From assembly GCA_046724665.1 (NCBI GenBank), contig JBKOWZ010000252.1, positions 1-8,953 on the forward strand: 8,953 nt of DNA. Reading direction: 5' to 3'. Below the pieces are notes generated by a model, which saw only the letters and a list, made by a program, of their open reading frames with translations, made no database searches and was not told where the DNA came from. Below are positions 6,781 through 8,953 of the stretch, in pieces. How positions within the stretch are numbered: position 1 is the first letter of the stretch; every line of letters starts with the position of its first letter. The position numbers were made by a program, and so were the translations under genes. This stretch comes from Actinocrinis sp046724665 (GTDB lineage: Bacteria; Actinomycetota; Actinomycetes; Streptomycetales; Catenulisporaceae).

Positions 6781-6799
6781 ATAATCTGGACACGATTAT
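6781..6799. promoter_or_regulatory. AT-rich dyad, candidate operator upstream of the surface-protein gene
   Basis: ATAATC (6781-6786) and GATTAT (6794-6799) are perfect inverted arms seven bases apart. The half-sites are AT-rich in a strongly GC-rich sequence, and the centre-to-centre distance of 13 bp is near that of dimeric regulators contacting one face of DNA. It lies in the 147-bp gap between the sortase stop and the surface-protein start. I see no firm -35/-10 pair here; the whole gap is noticeably poorer in GC than its flanks, so it probably holds the promoter of the surface-protein gene. Confidence 0.4.
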
Positions 6800-6840
6800 T
6801 CATACAAGAAAATCATGCATGCGGGTTAACGTCCCGGCGC

Positions 6841-7485
6841 TCAGCAGACCTGAACGCTCTCGGTCGTGTGCGAGGACTCCAGGACGCCGAACACGGCCAT
6901 CCTGCGGTAGGCGTTGAACACCGGGTCGCAGGTGGTGAGCGTGATGTAGGTCCCCGGCTGCTTGAGACCCGAGCGGCCGGGGATCGGGTTGAGGACCTCG
7001 ACGGCCGTCGGCGGCAGGTACACGGGCTCCTTGATGACGCGGTAGTTGTACACGGTGTTGCCCTCGCGCACCACGATCTTGTCGCCGGGCTTGACCTCGT
7101 CGAGGTAGCGGAACATGTCGCCCCACGTGCGCCGGTGCGCCGCGACCGCGAAGTTGCCCGGCCGGCCGGGCAGCTGGCTGGTCGGATACCAGCCGACGCC
7201 CTGCATCAGCTGCGGCTGCTTGACGCCGTCGAGCACCGGCCAGGTCTCCGGGTTGCGGATCGAGGGGATCTGGAGCGTGGCGAACGGCTCCCCCGGCGTC
7301 GGCACGACCGACTGCGACTTCGCCCACGCCCGCCCCAACTGGCACACGTCGCCCGCGGCGGCGCGGTGCGCGACCACGCCGGTCCACCAGAGCAGATAGA
7401 CGATGTACAGCAGGATGATCAGCCCACAAGTGATCATCACTTCGCCGGCGGTGCGGGACAGGGTTCGTACGACATTCCAGAACAT
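6841..7485 (-). CDS. Class E-type sortase
   Basis: This 214-residue membrane enzyme should cleave the C-terminal sorting signal of secreted proteins and join them to the cell wall. One N-terminal helix (about 14-36) anchors it, with the catalytic domain outside. The sortase fold shows as FATLQIPSI (68-76), GNFAVAAHR with catalytic His117 (110-118), GDKIVV (134-139), YITLTTC with nucleophile Cys186 (180-186) and YRRMAVFG with Arg195 (193-200). The TLTTCDP form and the single N-terminal helix fit the actinobacterial class E group better than class A. Two further Cys, at 48 and 214 (the last residue), are unusual but have no clear role. The ATG at 7485 has AGGGG only three bases before it, which is short, yet later Met codons would remove the membrane anchor. 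The next gene on the same strand encodes its probable substrate, 147 bp downstream; the PAP2 gene diverges 88 bp upstream. Confidence 0.9.
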   Translation of the reverse strand: MFWNVVRTLSRTAGEVMITCGLIILLYIVYLLWWTGVVAHRAAAGDVCQLGRAWAKSQSVVPTPGEPFATLQIPSIRNPETWPVLDGVKQPQLMQGVGWYPTSQLPGRPGNFAVAAHRRTWGDMFRYLDEVKPGDKIVVREGNTVYNYRVIKEPVYLPPTAVEVLNPIPGRSGLKQPGTYITLTTCDPVFNAYRRMAVFGVLESSHTTESVQVC

Positions 7486-7565
7486 AGGCCCCTATACTGC
7501 CGCCAAAGTCCTAAGATCCGGCCGCAACACTCCCCAGTCGGCCCAATCCGCCACCCCACTAGAAT
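7469..7565 (+). promoter_or_regulatory. Two candidate promoters for the PAP2 gene in an 88-bp divergent gap
   Basis: TATACT (7493-7498) matches the -10 consensus at five of six positions and has ACGACA (7469-7474) 18 bp upstream; it would give a leader of about 70 bases. TAGAAT (7560-7565), also five of six, ends eight bases before the ATG at 7574 and would give a leaderless mRNA. It has no clear -35. No ribosome binding site precedes the ATG, which favours the second. The divergent sortase promoter must also lie between 7486 and 7573 or slightly beyond, but I cannot pick it out. Confidence 0.42.
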
Positions 7566-7573
7566 CTGGGCGT

Positions 7574-8419
7574 ATGCCGAACCTGATGTGGACCTGGCGG
7601 GAGGCTGCGGCCGTCGCCGGAGTGCTCGCGGCGGGCTGGGCCGTGTCGCGGCGCATCCAGGTCTGGCCGCGAATACAGCCGTTTCTGCGCGAGGCCGCGC
7701 TGATCATCGGGTTGTACGGACTGTGGCAGTTCGCCGGCTCGCTGGCGGGTTCGGGGACGTACGCGGCCGTGGGGCGCGGGCGGTGGATCTGGGACGCCGA
7801 GCGCTCGACGCATCTGCTCGACGAGCACACGGTCCAGCGATGGATCCTGCCCCATCCGGCCCTCGTCGAGTCGGCGAACATCTACTACGCGACCATGCAC
7901 TTCGGCATGATGATCGCCTTCCTGATCTGGCTGTTCGCCCGGCACCGCGACGCGTATCCGCGGTGGCGCACCACGATCGCGCTGCTCACCGCTTCGTGCC
8001 TGCTGATCCAGCTGATACCGGTCGCCCCGCCGCGGATGATCCCGGACCTGGGCATGATCGACACCGCGGTGAAGTACGGGCAGTCGGTCTACGGCGCGGT
8101 CGGCGGGTTCGAGGCCGATCAGCTCTCGGCGATGCCCTCGGTACACGTGGGCTGGGCCGTACTGATCGCGGTGTGTATGTACCGGGTCAGCACGTCACGC
8201 TGGCGTTACATGGGCGCGGCGCACGCGGTCGCGACCATATTCGTCGTCGCGGCCACCGGCAACCACTACTGGGCCGACGGGATCGTCGCGGCGGTGCTGT
8301 TCGTCGGCGTCCTGGGCGCGCAGCGGACCGTCAGGACATTGCGGCTGCGGCGCGTGACGGCACGTAAAGACCTGGCCAAGCAGGAAGTGGAGCGCGGCGG
8401 ACTGGTTGACGTGAGGTAA
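7574..8419 (+). CDS. PAP2-family membrane phosphatase/phosphotransferase, Aur1/Ipt1-like
   Basis: From ATG 7574 the protein has 281 residues and about six membrane helices (near 10-25, 39-58, 103-122, 133-150, 187-204 and 214-250, the last probably two). The PAP2 signature is seen as PVAPPR (149-154), MPSVHVGW with His191 (187-194), and GNHYWADGIVA with nucleophile His231 and Asp235 (229-239). This spacing, with a long first half and HYWADG, matches the PAP2_3 group that includes fungal inositol-phosphorylceramide synthases. In bacteria such proteins remove or transfer phosphate or phospho-headgroups on membrane lipids; the actual substrate cannot be read. The active site should face the outside. 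The frame is open 57 codons further upstream, but that extension has no membrane or domain features and overlaps the divergent sortase gene, and a -10-like TAGAAT sits eight bases before 7574. It is divergent from the sortase and is followed after 94 bp by an esterase gene. Confidence 0.85.
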   Translation: MPNLMWTWREAAAVAGVLAAGWAVSRRIQVWPRIQPFLREAALIIGLYGLWQFAGSLAGSGTYAAVGRGRWIWDAERSTHLLDEHTVQRWILPHPALVESANIYYATMHFGMMIAFLIWLFARHRDAYPRWRTTIALLTASCLLIQLIPVAPPRMIPDLGMIDTAVKYGQSVYGAVGGFEADQLSAMPSVHVGWAVLIAVCMYRVSTSRWRYMGAAHAVATIFVVAATGNHYWADGIVAAVLFVGVLGAQRTVRTLRLRRVTARKDLAKQEVERGGLVDVR

Positions 8420-8434
8420 CAGGGCGTTCATCAT
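8406..8434 (+). promoter_or_regulatory. Candidate promoter for the SGNH esterase gene
   Basis: TTGACG (8406-8411) and CATCAT (8429-8434) are 17 bp apart, matching the -35 at five and the -10 at four of six positions. The -35 lies in the last codons of the PAP2 gene. Transcription would start near 8441 and leave a leader of about 70 bases. The esterase could instead be read from the PAP2 promoter. Confidence 0.35.
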
Positions 8435-8437
8435 CAC

Positions 8438-8455
8438 GGCAGCTGCGCAGCTACC
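8438..8455. repeat. Palindrome between the PAP2 and esterase genes
   Basis: AGCTGCGCAGCT (8441-8452) is a perfect 12-bp palindrome, extended by GG/CC across one mismatch. It is too short for a strong terminator, so it may be a weak hairpin or a protein site. A second dyad, GAGTAA (8459-8464) with TTACTC (8481-8486), follows it. Nothing else stands out in the 94-bp gap. Confidence 0.3.
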
Positions 8456-8513
8456 GGCGAGTAACCCACTGCTCGCGCCCTTACTCCCACCCTCGTCGCG
8501 CTTGGAGTCCCCC

Positions 8514-8953
8514 ATGCCCTTCGCCGTGCGCACCCGCGCCGCGGCGGTCGTCGGCGGCGCGCTGCTGCTCGCCGCCACGACCGCGACCTCCGCCACGGCG
8601 GCTCCCGCCGGTAAATACGTGTCGCTCGGCGACTCGTACGTGTCGGGCCCGCTCATCCCGGACCAGGTCAACCTCGGCTGCCTGCGCTCAAGCCACAACT
8701 ATCCGTCCCTGGTCGCCGCCGCGATCGGCTCCTCGGCGTTCTCCGACGCCAGCTGTGGCGGCGCGACCACCAAAGACATGACCCACATCCAGTGGGACGG
8801 CATCATCCCGGTCAACGGCCCGCAGTTCGGCGCGCTCGGCTCCGACGACAGGCTGGTCACCCTCGGCATCGGCGGCAACGACATCGGCTTCGTGGACATC
8901 ATCGCGACCTGTGCCGCCGAGAGCCTGACCAGCCCGCTCGGCAGCCCCTGCAC
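8514..8953 (+). CDS. Secreted SGNH/GDSL-family esterase or lipase, N-terminal part
   Basis: The first 146 codons of a secreted hydrolase are present; the frame is still open at the right edge. A signal peptide (1 to about 30: two Arg, a Leu/Ala core, then ATSATAA) precedes the domain. Block I is SLGDSYVSGP (37-46) with catalytic Ser41, block II the Gly of CGGATT (81-86), and block III GIGGNDIGF (118-126) with Asn122 in the oxyanion hole. The block V Asp/His pair lies beyond the window. Cys56 with Cys81, and Cys133 with Cys146, could form disulfides as in secreted Streptomyces SGNH lipases. The start is firm: GGAG at 8504-8507 is six bases before the ATG. Expected activity is ester hydrolysis of lipids or acylated polymers outside the cell. 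It follows the PAP2 gene by 94 bp on the same strand and may share its transcript. Confidence 0.9.
   Translation, partial: MPFAVRTRAAAVVGGALLLAATTATSATAAPAGKYVSLGDSYVSGPLIPDQVNLGCLRSSHNYPSLVAAAIGSSAFSDASCGGATTKDMTHIQWDGIIPVNGPQFGALGSDDRLVTLGIGGNDIGFVDIIATCAAESLTSPLGSPC

Noticed and set aside
7403..7573. N-terminal extension of the PAP2 protein to an ATG at 7403
   Set aside because: It would overlap the divergent sortase gene by 83 bp and adds 57 residues without hydrophobic or domain character; the -10-like TAGAAT just before 7574 supports the shorter form.
6091..8367. A 758-codon plus-strand open frame
   Set aside because: It runs antisense across the surface-protein and sortase genes and on into the PAP2 gene in another frame. 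The translation is low-complexity Arg/Gly/Asp-rich with no domain. The other-frame genes have full motif sets, so this is a GC-driven shadow.
1..8953. A biosynthetic gene cluster, phage or defence system
   Set aside because: No polyketide or peptide synthetase, phage structural, nuclease, toxin or integrase gene is seen; the genes are those of surface glycosylation and wall or lipid metabolism.
1..8953. tRNA, rRNA, CRISPR repeats or insertion-sequence ends
   Set aside because: Looked for conserved tRNA arms, evenly spaced direct repeats and paired terminal repeats with a transposase; none were found by eye.

Overview
The window is very GC-rich (estimated by eye at about 70%), densely packed, and uses G or C at most third codon positions. 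Together with a class E-type sortase, a secreted SGNH esterase of the actinomycete type and an actinobacterial-style anchored surface protein, this points to a chromosomal region of a high-GC actinomycete (Streptomycetales/Catenulisporales-like; the genus cannot be fixed from the sequence). I see no transposase, integrase, CRISPR array, tRNA or rRNA gene and no clear composition break, so it looks like resident chromosome.

Left part (1-5183) is a glycosylation locus. It opens with the C-terminal end of a gene that may be a glycosyltransferase, followed 28 bp later by a class I SAM-dependent methyltransferase. A membrane-anchored GT2 glycosyltransferase of the polyprenol-phosphate sugar synthase type lies on the opposite strand, its 3' end overlapping that of the methyltransferase by 26 bp. 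Divergent from it is a 999-residue YfhO-family multi-pass membrane protein. A GT2 with two C-terminal membrane segments beside a YfhO protein recalls the CsbB/YfhO pair of Firmicutes: one enzyme loads a sugar onto a polyprenyl phosphate inside the cell and the other transfers it to a surface acceptor outside.

Middle part (5164-5947) holds a HAD-family sugar-phosphatase-like gene, overlapping the YfhO 3' end tail to tail by 20 bp and possibly made from a leaderless mRNA. Upstream of it is a perfect 36-nt palindrome that should terminate transcription from the next minus-strand gene.

Right part (5947-8953) concerns the cell surface. On the minus strand, a class E-type sortase is followed by a secreted protein with a C-terminal membrane anchor, probably its substrate but with a non-canonical SPEVG in place of LAXTG or LPXTG. 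Divergent from the sortase is a PAP2-family membrane phosphatase/phosphotransferase of the Aur1/Ipt1-like type. It is followed by the first 146 codons of a secreted SGNH/GDSL esterase that runs off the window.

I did not find a system I can call undescribed. The most useful leads are the sortase/atypical-substrate pair, the divergent GT2/YfhO pair, and a few dyads and palindromes in the short intergenic gaps.
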